NCBI GenBank assembly: GCA_039105265.1
Contig: JAPFFF010000005.1
Span: forward strand, 1,674,001-1,738,000
Length of the DNA stretch: 64,000 bases
Direction: 5' to 3'
Source of the DNA: Tritrichomonas musculus
Taxonomy: Eukaryota; Parabasalia; Tritrichomonadida; Tritrichomonadidae
Each line of letters starts with the position of its first letter. The first letter of the stretch is position 1. The translations under genes and the position numbers were made by a program. Below are positions 1-9,800 of the stretch, piece by piece. Below the pieces are notes generated by a model. It saw nothing but the letters and a program-made list of their open reading frames with translations, was not told the DNA's origin and did not search any database.

Positions 1-143
1 TGATTGTTGTTGCGTAAAATGGAAAAAAAAATTATTCGTGGATTCTTGCTGATCATAAACTGCACACAATTGCTGTATAAATAGTTTTATAAGTGGCCTT
101 TTAACATTTAGTAAATATTAGAATCTTTAATTAAAAAGCTGGT

Positions 144-3125
144 CTATTGACTGCTTTCTTTGAGAACACCAAAAAATTCTACAGCTGAAATATCAAAATA
201 ATAATTATTACCAGTAGACTTAAATCTTATGTATCTATAAAAATTGTCAGACTGAGATTGGCACTTAAATGTGTGGCATACATTTTGATTATTCATCACC
301 GCTTCATCGTTTCGAGTATCAACAGTAGCCCAGCTATCCATGTCGTTGGAGCATTCAACAACCCAGGACTTTGGAGTGCTCCCAGATAAATCGCTTGGCG
401 TGTGAAGCGTGTAATCGGTGATTTGAATTGCTTGGTCTTTAAAATCAAACAAAAGAGTTGAATTATTTTCAGTGGCTGGCGTCCACATAGATTTTTGACT
501 TAAAACATTGAAATCACACAAATTCGCGACATTGACATTGCTGTTACGGTCTCCTCCCCAGCTGCTTGAAGCTGAAATTGCAATTTTTCCATTATTGTGA
601 ATATTTCCTCCCGTCCTGTTTGTGAGGTACCTGATGACTCCATTCAGTTCACCTCCCTGGCTGTAAACAAAGGGTTTGAAGAGCGAGCCTGGGCAGTTTT
701 TGAATGCTGATTTGCCAATCGATTTCACAGATGATGGAATAGTTATTTTAACCAGTGATGTGCATCCTTCAAATGCACTATCGCCAATCGATTTCACTGA
801 TGATGGAATAGAAATTTCTGTCAGCGATGTGCATCCATTGAATAGATTGGATGGAATGGATGTCATACTTTTAGAAAGTGTAATCGTTTTACATCCTTTG
901 AATATTGATTTACCAATTGATTTCACTGACGATGGAATAGAAATTTCTGTCAGCGATGTGCATCCTTCAAATGCACTATCGCCAATCGATTTCACTGATG
1001 ATGGAATAGAAATTTCTGTCAGCGATGTGCATCCATTGAATAGATTGGATGGAATGGATGTCATACTTTTAGAAAGTGTAATCGTTTTACATCCTTTGAA
1101 TATTGATTTACCAATTGAATTCACTGATGATGGAATAGAAATTTCTGTCAGCGATGTGCATCCTTCAAATGCACTATCGCCAATCGATTTCACTGATGAT
1201 GGAATAGAAATTTCTGTCAGCGATGTGCATCCATTGAATAGATTGGATGGAATGGATGTCATACTTTTAGAAAGTGTAATCGTTTTACATCCTTTGAATA
1301 TTGATTTACCAATTGATTTCACTGACGATGGAATAGAAATTTTTGTCAGCGATGTGCATCCTTCAAATGCACTATCGCCAATTGATTTCACTGATGATGG
1401 AATAGAAATTTTATTTAATAACAAACAATTTTGAAATGACTTCTTTCCTATTGCAGTGATTCCATCCATAATTTCTACCTTAATTAATTTGCCAAAATCA
1501 TTGAATATTGAATCATTTATCGCTTTTGCGCTAGGATTTATTTTAAGTTCTTTAATTAAATGTCTTATTGCATTCATTTCCTCAGGTTTAGGATTCTCGT
1601 TGATTGTTAACTTATAAATAATTTTGTCTGAGTTTTGTTTTATTTCGTTTCGAATATTTGAAATTAAATTAGCGGTTGATTGAAATGATTTCATTGGATA
1701 TGTGATTTCAATACATATTTGTTCATACTTATTACAAATGTCTTTTAAAACCTGTGGCAAGATATTTAATTGACCTAAATATTCAATAACGTCAGCATTT
1801 ATATTGAATTGACTATTCATGTTGCTTACAACAAAATTCAGCAATTCTTGCCTGCTAAATTTGAACAATGGCTTAATTTTATCATTTGATGCTAAAATTT
1901 TGTAAAGATTACTTAAACATGCAACTTTTTGAATAAATTCATTATCATCATTAATCATAATTTGTTGATTTTCATTGATTTCTTCTATCATATGAAGTTT
2001 TGATTCATCACTCAATCTATCAAATTCGTTAATTAAGATTTCAAGAAGAATTTTCTGATATTTGGCGACTTTTCCATTTTCAATGTTTTTTTCATATTGT
2101 TGTGAAATTTGGCCGAAATCATTTTCAATTGATTTCATTCTCTGATTTATTTGACAATTAAGTTTTTCAATTTCTCGCCTGTATTTTTTCTCTTCTTCGA
2201 TTCTTGCTTTCTTTTCTTCGTCGCGAATTTTCACAACTTCCAATCTTTGCTTTTCGAATTCATCTTTCATTTCATTGAAAAACTTAGCGAATTCTTCTTT
2301 TTGCTTAGTTAACTCGCTTGTTAATTTCAAAGTTGTTTTGGCCAGAGTTGAATTAATCATATTGAAATCGAAATCATTTGAATACTCGTTAAGTAAACGG
2401 TTCACAACACCAACATTTTCTTCTTGAAAATCAACATCATTGAATAAAATAGATGTGTCTTTCCCGTATCGATCGAGACACTTAAACAGAAAGATGATTA
2501 TTTCATTGTTATCGATTTTTTTGGCTGTTTTTGATTTTTTGTAATTTTGGAAAATTCGATCAAGAGTAGAAATCGGCAGTTGTAAAATTTGATCGTTTTT
2601 GATGAATTCACTAAAATTTGAAGAAATAATTTCTTCTTCTTTTTCGGCTGCTGGATTGAATAAAAGTGTTTGAATAACTAATTCATCGGAATGATCTTCA
2701 ATATATTTATCAGTGATCGCTTGTAATTCTGGATATTCAAATTTGTAGGATAAATAATGTAATGGAATTATTGAGGAAAGCTTTATTTGGCATTTCTCAT
2801 TTTGGCATGTTGATATAAATGCTTGAATCGCTTCATCTGAAAGGATAATACGTTCTTCATCGTCATTGAGAAGTTTTATGTCTTCGATGTCTTTATATTG
2901 CTTTCGATTTCTGTAAAAATAATTGCAATTATTGATAAGCAAATTGAAGTTGATTGGATATTTTTTATCTCGATAGATAAAATATTTCATATTTCGGTTG
3001 GTTTGCTTAGTGATATGGAACGAAATATCTGATGAGTTACTGGATTTCATCGAAAATTTATACTTTTTTCGACAAAATTTTTTAGATAAAAATTCAACTT
3101 TTCTCAATTGTTTTTGGTTAAACAT
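144..3125 (-). CDS. BspA-type leucine-rich repeat protein with N-terminal BTB-like region and C-terminal discoidin-like domain
   Basis: A 993-residue protein. Residues 46-150 look like the degenerate BTB-like N-terminus common in trichomonad proteins (KYFIYRDKKYPINFNLL start, then LLNDDEERIILS). Residues 270-350 form a charged coiled coil. Residues about 560-840 are BspA/LRR_5 repeats of 20-23 residues (GCTSLTEISIPSSV, SIGDSAFE). The last 150 residues resemble an F5/8 type C (discoidin) domain: WTPATENNSTLLFDFKD, SWVVECSNDMDSW, FYRYIRFKSTGNNYYF and a final AVEFFG. No signal peptide or membrane segment is visible, so an intracellular adaptor or binding role is inferred. The first ATG is at 3125, but the conserved part begins at Met46 (ATG near 2990), which may be the true start. 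The function is unknown beyond the domain families. Confidence 0.85.
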   Translation of the reverse strand: MFNQKQLRKVEFLSKKFCRKKYKFSMKSSNSSDISFHITKQTNRNMKYFIYRDKKYPINFNLLINNCNYFYRNRKQYKDIEDIKLLNDDEERIILSDEAIQAFISTCQNEKCQIKLSSIIPLHYLSYKFEYPELQAITDKYIEDHSDELVIQTLLFNPAAEKEEEIISSNFSEFIKNDQILQLPISTLDRIFQNYKKSKTAKKIDNNEIIIFLFKCLDRYGKDTSILFNDVDFQEENVGVVNRLLNEYSNDFDFNMINSTLAKTTLKLTSELTKQKEEFAKFFNEMKDEFEKQRLEVVKIRDEEKKARIEEEKKYRREIEKLNCQINQRMKSIENDFGQISQQYEKNIENGKVAKYQKILLEILINEFDRLSDESKLHMIEEINENQQIMINDDNEFIQKVACLSNLYKILASNDKIKPLFKFSRQELLNFVVSNMNSQFNINADVIEYLGQLNILPQVLKDICNKYEQICIEITYPMKSFQSTANLISNIRNEIKQNSDKIIYKLTINENPKPEEMNAIRHLIKELKINPSAKAINDSIFNDFGKLIKVEIMDGITAIGKKSFQNCLLLNKISIPSSVKSIGDSAFEGCTSLTKISIPSSVKSIGKSIFKGCKTITLSKSMTSIPSNLFNGCTSLTEISIPSSVKSIGDSAFEGCTSLTEISIPSSVNSIGKSIFKGCKTITLSKSMTSIPSNLFNGCTSLTEISIPSSVKSIGDSAFEGCTSLTEISIPSSVKSIGKSIFKGCKTITLSKSMTSIPSNLFNGCTSLTEISIPSSVKSIGDSAFEGCTSLVKITIPSSVKSIGKSAFKNCPGSLFKPFVYSQGGELNGVIRYLTNRTGGNIHNNGKIAISASSSWGGDRNSNVNVANLCDFNVLSQKSMWTPATENNSTLLFDFKDQAIQITDYTLHTPSDLSGSTPKSWVVECSNDMDSWATVDTRNDEAVMNNQNVCHTFKCQSQSDNFYRYIRFKSTGNNYYFDISAVEFFGVLKESSQ
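720..1420. repeat. 198-bp tandem repeat encoding three LRR units each
   Basis: The word gcactatcgccaat recurs at about 775, 973, 1171 and 1369, exactly 198 bp apart. Each unit encodes 66 residues, made of two 23-residue LRRs and one 20-residue LRR. Copies differ at only a few bases, which points to recent duplication or gene conversion. Because the period is a multiple of three, the opposite strand is also open here, but that reading frame has no independent support. Confidence 0.9.
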
Positions 3126-3436
3126 ACATTATTTTTTAATATAATTCATAAAACTAATTAAAATATTGATTTGTTTTAAAATAATAAAGAAAATTATTAT
3201 TCACATCAAGAAAAACATATATTATTATGGTTAACGTTTGTCGAAAGTATAAATTTTCGATTTACCTCAAATTTACTTGATTTTAATAAAAACAATTGAT
3301 AGAAAAAAGTTACTTAAATAAAAACAAAATATATATTTTAAATATGAAAAATAATTGTTATAGTATATATAATAATCATACATTTTTAATAAAATTAATA
3401 AGATAATTGTAAATTAGATTGAATTAAATTCAGAAT
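3126..3436. other. AT-rich spacer, no gene seen
   Basis: The spacer separates the start side of the LRR gene from the Sel1 remnant. It holds A/T runs and short AT repeats only. It should contain the promoter of the LRR gene near 3126-3200, but no convincing initiator was identified. Confidence 0.6.
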
Positions 3437-3685
3437 TTATTTAGCAGCTAATTTGTTCATTTCCTCTAAAGCTTTTTGACCATCTGAATCACCTCTATCA
3501 GCAGCTTTTTGATAATAAATAAGTGCTGTCTCTTTATTAACGGCAGTTCCTCCTCCATTATTGAAGCATTCTAGCATAGTTGTAAATTCCGTATACGTTT
3601 CCTCTATCAGCAACCATTTTATAATATCTACATGTTTCTGACATATTCATAACAATTCATTGCTTTTATGTTACCTCTATCAATG
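3437..3685 (-). pseudogene. Broken Sel1-like repeat gene fragment
   Basis: Translating the minus strand gives clear Sel1/TPR-like pieces in three different frames. The first is IDRGNIKAMNCYEYVRNM, then CRYYKMVADRGNVYGIYNYA, then MLECFNNGGGTAVNKE, followed by a piece containing IYYQKAADRGDSDGQ and ending in KLAAK and a TAA stop at 3437-3439. Intact Sel1 proteins have many more repeats and a long N-terminal part, so only about 80 codons of the C-terminal end remain, with at least two frameshifts. In related proteins Sel1 repeats act as protein-interaction scaffolds. This copy cannot make an ordinary protein. Confidence 0.8.
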
Positions 3686-4784
3686 TAATATATATATATG
3701 TTTTTTGTAAAGATAGGTTAAAGAAAAAAAATCGTCTTTTTTTTCTATCGTTGCAACCCCTATTATCAAAAGAATTTTTTTTTTTTTTTGTATCACATTT
3801 CATACTTGATAATCGAAATCATCAATTAAAATTTCCAATCGATTGCATTTTATTATCGATTATCTGAGTTAAAAAAAGAGCCAAACCTGATAATTGATAT
3901 CAGAATAACAAGCCTACATGCTAAATAATTGAATTTTTCTAAATGTAAAATGCTTTTATATATAATAAATCAGAGATTACTTGCATATTATCATGTGAAT
4001 ATAACATAATTAAATTAAATTCATCAATAAAAAATGATTTTTTAAATATGTTAGAAAATACTATAAAAAATAATCAAAAAAAGATATGTTTGGTATATAA
4101 AGAAAGAAAATATTTGATGTTATGCAGGTTGTATTTGATAATTTTACTATATATAGTCTAGGAATAAAAAAAAGAATAATCTTTTTTTTTTTTTTTTTTT
4201 TTTTTTATTTTTTTCAGAAATGCATAATATATCAATGAAAAATCAACATATTAATAGTAGTCTGTTAAAAAATATAGCACTCCAAAACCAAAGGAGAGAT
4301 ACGTTTAACAATTGTTACTAAAATATTAACGTACATTAATTATAGATTTTTCCTAAATAATATCAAATAAGTTCACCCATAAAGAGAATAAATACTTTTT
4401 ATTATTGTTCATTTTTCGTTTTATATGATATACATCCATAGATTGAAAAAGATTAATTTTTTACAATATTTTGCTTATATTTTAATGTAGTTGTATATAA
4501 AAGAAATGAATCATATCAAAAAAATGGATTTAATCCATGGATAGACATTAATATTACCTTTGAGGAAAATTCCTCAAAAAATCAATAAACCCAAACTATA
4601 CAAAAAATGATTTTTTTTGATATAATTGATTGCTAATTTTCTCATTTGTTGTTCCAAATATTTACTCAAACATAAATTTTATCGAAAAAAAAAAAAATAA
4701 ACTTTTTCAATGCATATTTGTTAAAAAAATTCAATAATTATAGAAATTTTGAAAATTTTTGACGTTTGGTGAACTTTTTGATAG
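3686..4784. other. AT-rich intergenic region with a 25-nt T run
   Basis: No coding potential is seen on either strand. There is an uninterrupted run of 25 T at 4182-4206, followed by further T-rich sequence ending in cag. The rest is A/T-rich with scattered short repeats. It lies between the Sel1 remnant and the promoter of the proline-rich gene. Confidence 0.6.
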
Positions 4785-4817
4785 TTTAACGTACAGCTTT
4801 TTTCTCTGTACGTTAAA
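4785..4817. promoter_or_regulatory. Perfect 12-bp inverted repeat just upstream of the WH2-like gene
   Basis: TTTAACGTACAG at 4785-4796 and its exact reverse complement CTGTACGTTAAA at 4806-4817 flank a 9-nt T-rich spacer. The right arm ends 12 nt before the ATG at 4830. The repeat is GC-richer than its surroundings. It could be a dimeric transcription-factor site or an RNA hairpin in the 5' leader; neither is shown. Confidence 0.55.
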
Positions 4818-4829
4818 GCATAATATTTT

Positions 4830-5657
4830 ATGTCGCGAACTATAAAGGGTTCTCCTTTGAAAGTGAACGCAAAATTATTTGATTCAAGCGAAAACTTTGA
4901 TGTTGCTAATACTATCTTGCATGCTGAATCGCCAAAGAAAAGAAAGATTACAAAAGGACAGCAAAAGATTATGAAAGATTCAAGAAGGAGTGAATCAATG
5001 CAAAAAATTTTTGGCAAGGAAGTAGTAGATAAAATGAATGCTAATGCAAAAATAAAAGTTGATACTAAAAAGAAAGATAAGATTGAAAAACCAAAACAAG
5101 AAAAAACAGTTTCATCTACTGTTGTTGCTCCTCCTCCACCACCACCACCACCTCCTCCTCCACCTCCTCCACCTCCACCTCCTCCCCCACCTCCTCCTCC
5201 TCCTCCTCCCCCACCACCACCTCCTCCTTCTTCAAAACCACCCAAATGTGCAACAGTTCTTGGTATCACTCCACAAAATAGTCAACAAGATGAAACATCC
5301 GTTGGGCCACGAGTTATGTCATTAGGAAACAACGACTTATTATCTGCAATTTCAAATCTCAGAAAGGTTCAGCCATCTCCAAAAGAAGACAATGTTGAAA
5401 GTAGTAATGAGCAATCTGAAAGTTCTCAAGGACCACTTTCTCCAAGGACATTACGACCAGTGGGTTCTGAATTTGGCCCTAGTGTTATTGTTGGAGGAAA
5501 TGAACTTGCTCAAACATTAGGAAAATTGAGAAAAGTTACGCCTGCAAGCCCACCACCACAGCATCCTAAAGAAGATAACGAAGAAAATTATTCGATTAGT
5601 GCAATATTTGCTAAAATCAGAAGCCAAAAGGCAAATGCTGTTCCGAAAAATGATTAA
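4830..5657 (+). CDS. Proline-rich protein with WH2-like motifs (putative actin regulator)
   Basis: A 275-residue protein. Residues 1-95 are basic. Residues 101-133 are 33 consecutive prolines, a profilin/SH3-type ligand. Two similar motifs follow: NNDLLSAISNLRKV at 167-180 and GNELAQTLGKLRKV at 223-236. They match the WH2 pattern (LL..I...LRKV) that binds monomeric actin. A third, weaker one (SISAIFAKIRSQK) lies at 255-267. Poly-proline plus WH2 repeats is the layout of WASP/WAVE/verprolin-type actin nucleation regulators. No EVH1, GBD or acidic Arp2/3-binding tail is visible, so it may be a WIP/verprolin-like or lineage-specific protein. Expression may be affected by the inverted repeat directly upstream. 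Confidence 0.85.
   Translation: MSRTIKGSPLKVNAKLFDSSENFDVANTILHAESPKKRKITKGQQKIMKDSRRSESMQKIFGKEVVDKMNANAKIKVDTKKKDKIEKPKQEKTVSSTVVAPPPPPPPPPPPPPPPPPPPPPPPPPPPPPPPPPSSKPPKCATVLGITPQNSQQDETSVGPRVMSLGNNDLLSAISNLRKVQPSPKEDNVESSNEQSESSQGPLSPRTLRPVGSEFGPSVIVGGNELAQTLGKLRKVTPASPPPQHPKEDNEENYSISAIFAKIRSQKANAVPKND
5130..5228. repeat. CCN codon repeat encoding 33 prolines
   Basis: This is a run of 99 bases of CCT/CCA/CCC codons, extremely C-rich on the plus strand in an otherwise AT-rich genome. The mix of synonymous codons suggests that selection maintains the proline tract rather than simple slippage alone. Confidence 0.9.
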
Positions 5658-5736
5658 TTTTGTTTAGGCTGAACTATTTCATTATTAAAGTATGATGTTA
5701 TATTTCAATTTTTTTTATTTTTATTTGAGTTCAAAT

Positions 5737-6564
5737 ATGGTCAAACAAGAAATGGATGAAAATACTATTTCACATCAAATAGATGACCTTCCAAAATTTT
5801 ATCTACAGCATGCAACAGATTGTCTTGAAGCTAAAACAGCTCGCTGGCTTAATGATGATAATTTAGAAGAACACATTTCTAAAAATGGATTTTCGTTTAT
5901 AATTCATATGAATTTGCCAACTGCTAAAAAGCACAAGCCTTTAAAAGTCGAAAATCCAAGAGAACCGCTTCTTCCGCCATATCCAATTCATCGCTTGTGT
6001 GAACATTATAATTCACATTACATATTTATTAATAAAAACATGCTATGTAAAGGTCATGTTGTCATTTCTGATGACTCAAAAGAGCATCATCAAACAGATC
6101 CACTAAATTTAAGTGATTGTGACGCTTTATCGCATGTAATGAACGGATTTAATGGTATAGGTATAGGATATTATAATTGTGGTATTGATTCTGGTTGTTC
6201 ACAAATTCACAAGCATCTTCAATTTGTGCCTTTTGAAAAGCATCCAATTTTAGATTTGATGGCTGATGAAAAAAAATTGCCATTTATTTATTATATCAAA
6301 AAAATCGAAAAATATGAAGCAACACAAATTTATAGCGCATATAACGAGCTCATCAAATTTATTAAAAATTCAGAATGTTACAACTTTATTTGCGGAATGA
6401 ATTCTGTGATTTTAATTCCAAGAAGAATCATTTCAAATGAAGCTGAAGTTGTGATAAATGCTCTTGGATTTTGCGGGCATATCATGTGTAATGCCGAGAA
6501 TGTCGAATCAGTTCGAAATGATCCAATGAAAACGCTTGTTTTTACAGGATTTCCTGCATCATAA
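5737..6564 (+). CDS. Ap4A phosphorylase / ATP adenylyltransferase-like protein (HIT superfamily)
   Basis: The protein is 275 residues from the second in-frame ATG. It carries GCSQIHKHLQFVP, the HxHxQ active-site signature of the Apa1/Apa2 branch of the HIT/GalT superfamily, with the histidines at about residues 158 and 160. The upstream part (PLLPPYPIHRL, HYIFINKNMLCKGHVVISDD) matches the body of Ap4A phosphorylases. That family cleaves diadenosine tetraphosphate with phosphate to ADP and ATP in the cytosol. An in-frame ATG at 5692 would add 15 residues rich in Phe and Tyr. I prefer 5737 because the extension looks like AT-rich leader, but an initiator-like TCATTA at 5679 lies 11 nt before the upstream ATG and keeps it possible. 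Confidence 0.85.
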   Translation: MVKQEMDENTISHQIDDLPKFYLQHATDCLEAKTARWLNDDNLEEHISKNGFSFIIHMNLPTAKKHKPLKVENPREPLLPPYPIHRLCEHYNSHYIFINKNMLCKGHVVISDDSKEHHQTDPLNLSDCDALSHVMNGFNGIGIGYYNCGIDSGCSQIHKHLQFVPFEKHPILDLMADEKKLPFIYYIKKIEKYEATQIYSAYNELIKFIKNSECYNFICGMNSVILIPRRIISNEAEVVINALGFCGHIMCNAENVESVRNDPMKTLVFTGFPAS

Positions 6565-6850
6565 ATAATTACAAAAATCATTATTACTTTATAATCAAAT
6601 ATTTGAATATTAATAAAATGTTTGAATACTAATTTCTTTATTTTTACTCTTTTTATGCTCGTATTTCAGTAATTATTGTTTTATAAAATGGTTTAATCAA
6701 TAAACAAATTATATATTACTTAAAAATGCACATAAAAAACAAAATATTTACCAATTTATATTTGAATAGATTAAAATAAAAAATTTGAATTATAAACGTT
6801 CATTTTATTTTATCTCACAATTTTTTTTTTTTATTCAATAGAATATTTTT

Positions 6851-9800
6851 ATGTCTCTCTTAAATCAACCAATTTTGCAAAAACCCAAAGAAAAATCAGA
6901 GTCTGCTTTGTATTGGCGTGATGGAAACCAATATAAATCCCGAGAATATATTTTAAAAGAATATCGAGATGCAATGTTCGAATATCGGATGGCTGAAACC
7001 GAATTTTTGCACGTTAAAAGTGAATATGACAAGAGTTCAGCCATTTTAAAGCAAAATACTCAACTTCGAGCCAAAGTTGCCTCATCACCCAAAACCGAAG
7101 ATTTATCAGTAGTTGAAGAAATCGAATTAAGAGAGAAACTAGCCCGTTATGAATCCAAAATCAAAGATTATCAAGCCAGATACGATAAACTTAAAACATT
7201 TCGCAGTCCATCGCATTATCAAAATTTATTACAAGAACGAAATTCAATTGATTTAGAAATCCAACTTTTAACGTCCAATATTGAATCGTTAGAAGAAAGA
7301 ATCAATGAGAACAAAGAAAGATATGCTTGGTTACTTGTCAGTAAAAGATACCAAAACGCGCTAGAAATAGAAAATAAATATTTCAAAGTGTCAAATAGAA
7401 AACGTTATTTGAGAGAATTCGTTAATAAAACAAAAAATGAATTTGACCTTATGAAACCTTTGTCGTTAGGTCAATCTTCATTCGTTAAAGAAGCTAGAAA
7501 AATGTCCCTCGATTCAATAGAGCAAAAAATTGTCATCCAGAATTCTGAAGAAAAATTGAAAACTCACCCAAAAAAGCATTCTGATGAATTGAATAGAATG
7601 ATCGACTACATTGATAAATTGAATGATATATTAATCGACCTTGGAATGGATGATGACGTGGTAGACGTCACACAACTTCGAAATAAATACTTTTCAAATC
7701 AAAACGAGAAACCAAAGAAAAATGATTTCATCTTCAATTTTATCAACGATTTCGAATACCAACAAAATCAACAAACAAATTCACGCCAGCAAAACCAACA
7801 AATAAATCAAAACCAGCAAAATCAAAATCATCATATTTACAAAAATCAACAAATAAATCAAACACAGCAAAATCAATTGAATTCTCAAAATCAAAACCAA
7901 CAAAATCAATTGAATTCTCAAAATCAAAACCAACAAAATCAATTGAATTCTCAAAATCAAAACCAGCAAAATCAATTGAATTCTCAAAACCAAAACCAGC
8001 AAAATCAATTGAATTCTCAAAATAAAAACCAGCAAAATCAACATAGTTATAATAATCAACAAGATCCTACGAATCAGCAAATACATATGAAAAGTGAAGC
8101 TCCTGTTAGAAAGAGAGAAAGAAAAGTTATTTATGCTTCGAAAGTTTCTGATAATCGTGCTGCTGAAATAAAGGCAAGCCTGCAGCCAGCCAGAGAGAGG
8201 AGGTTGGCCGAAAATCAAAGAATTATAGATTTTGAAAACAGATCAGAAAAAAATGATCAAAAAGATCAAAATACATCTAATTTGAATGAAGCTGAGCCAT
8301 CAACTACAAGTAGCAAAGCCCAAAAACAATCAAACGAAGTAAGTGAAAATAAACAAAAAAACGAATCAAAAAATCAAAATTTTCGAACAAGAAAAAGTGA
8401 ACCAAACAATAGAAAAAGTGAGCAAACTGATAGAAAAGAAGAGTTAAGTGATAGAAAAAGTGGGCAAAGAAATAGAAAAAGTGAACAAAGAGATAGAATG
8501 AGTGAAATTGAAAGGAAGTCTAAGAAGCAATGCGAAAACAAGAATGATCAAGCGAGTTTGAAAAGAAACGTAATTTTTCAAAACCGAAGCAAAATGAAAA
8601 ATGAAATTGAAAGACAAAAAAATTATGATTATGAAAATAAAAAAGTGCCAAAAACCGTTGAAAACAAAAATTCACAAAGAATAAGAAATAGAAGAAGACA
8701 ACAGGATGATAATCATCTTTCCAACCAAGATAAAGAGATGAAAGAGAAAGAAACACAAACAAGTGAAAATGAAACCAGAAACAAAAACGAAACTAAAGAA
8801 AGAGCTGATTCAAAAAGCAAAGAAAAAACTAAGAATTCGAGCTCAAATAACGAAAAAGATAATGATGAAAATGATAACTTTATCAGTAGTGAAAGCGATC
8901 ATGTAAACAAAAAAAGTGACAAGCAAAAAGAAACAGATGAAAACAAAAAGCAAGTAGAATCCAATAAAAATGATAAAATTGACGATAAAGATTTTTTTGA
9001 ATTTGATAGTGATTCAGAAAATAAGCGCAGTAAAAATGATGAACACAAAACAAGTGCAGAAAACGATGGCCATGCAAGTAACAATGGAAAAGATGATCAT
9101 AATTTTTTTAATAAAGTTGCAACCACTTTGTTTACTGAGCTAAACGACCATCAGCAAAAAGATAGTAATGAAGCAAATCAACAAATTACAAATAACGAGA
9201 TTGATAATAAAAATGGTGAAAATCAAGAAGAGCAGCATGATAAAGATCAAGACAAATCTGAAAGTGAAAATGAAAAATTGCAATTAAAAAGTCAAATTAA
9301 AACAAGTTTTAGAGATGAATTTGAAAGTGACGACAAAGATAGATCAGGAAGCGGAAATCATATAAGCGATGAGGACAATAAAAGTATATCTGGAAATGAT
9401 AACAATAACGATGAGAGCAAGAAAACGCAAAGCGAAAGTAAGAACCTAAAAAACGAAAGTGAAGCAAATTTAAATGAAAAAAATGTATTTGGAAAAGCAG
9501 AAAATGATATTGGTGATGGTAATTCAAAACTATTAGAACTAAAAGAGAAATCAGAAAGCAATGAAGAAAGCAAAAGTGAATTTGAATTAGATGAAAAAAG
9601 TGAAAAAGCCGATGATGAAAATACAAGGAACTCAAATAGTGAAAAAGAGAAAGAAGAAAGCAAAAGTGAATTTTCACTGAAAGATGAATTTGAAAGTGAT
9701 GAAGATAACATGAATAAAACTGATATGGAAGAAAGATCAGAAAGTGAAAAAGAAAAAGAAGAAGAGAGATCATTAAAAGGTGATCACAAAGAGAAAGAAA

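Noticed and set aside
1-143. Possible tail of an upstream plus-strand gene (a short frame ending at about 80)
   Set aside because: At most 20 codons are open in any frame before stops, so nothing can be supported.
676-1434. 252-codon plus-strand frame with DFTDDGIEI repeats
   Set aside because: It is antisense to the LRR repeats. A period divisible by three keeps the opposite strand open. Its sequence is only the reverse of the LRR codons.
4721-5269. Minus-strand frame with a poly-glycine run
   Set aside because: It is the antisense of the proline codons of the WH2-like gene, with no other support.
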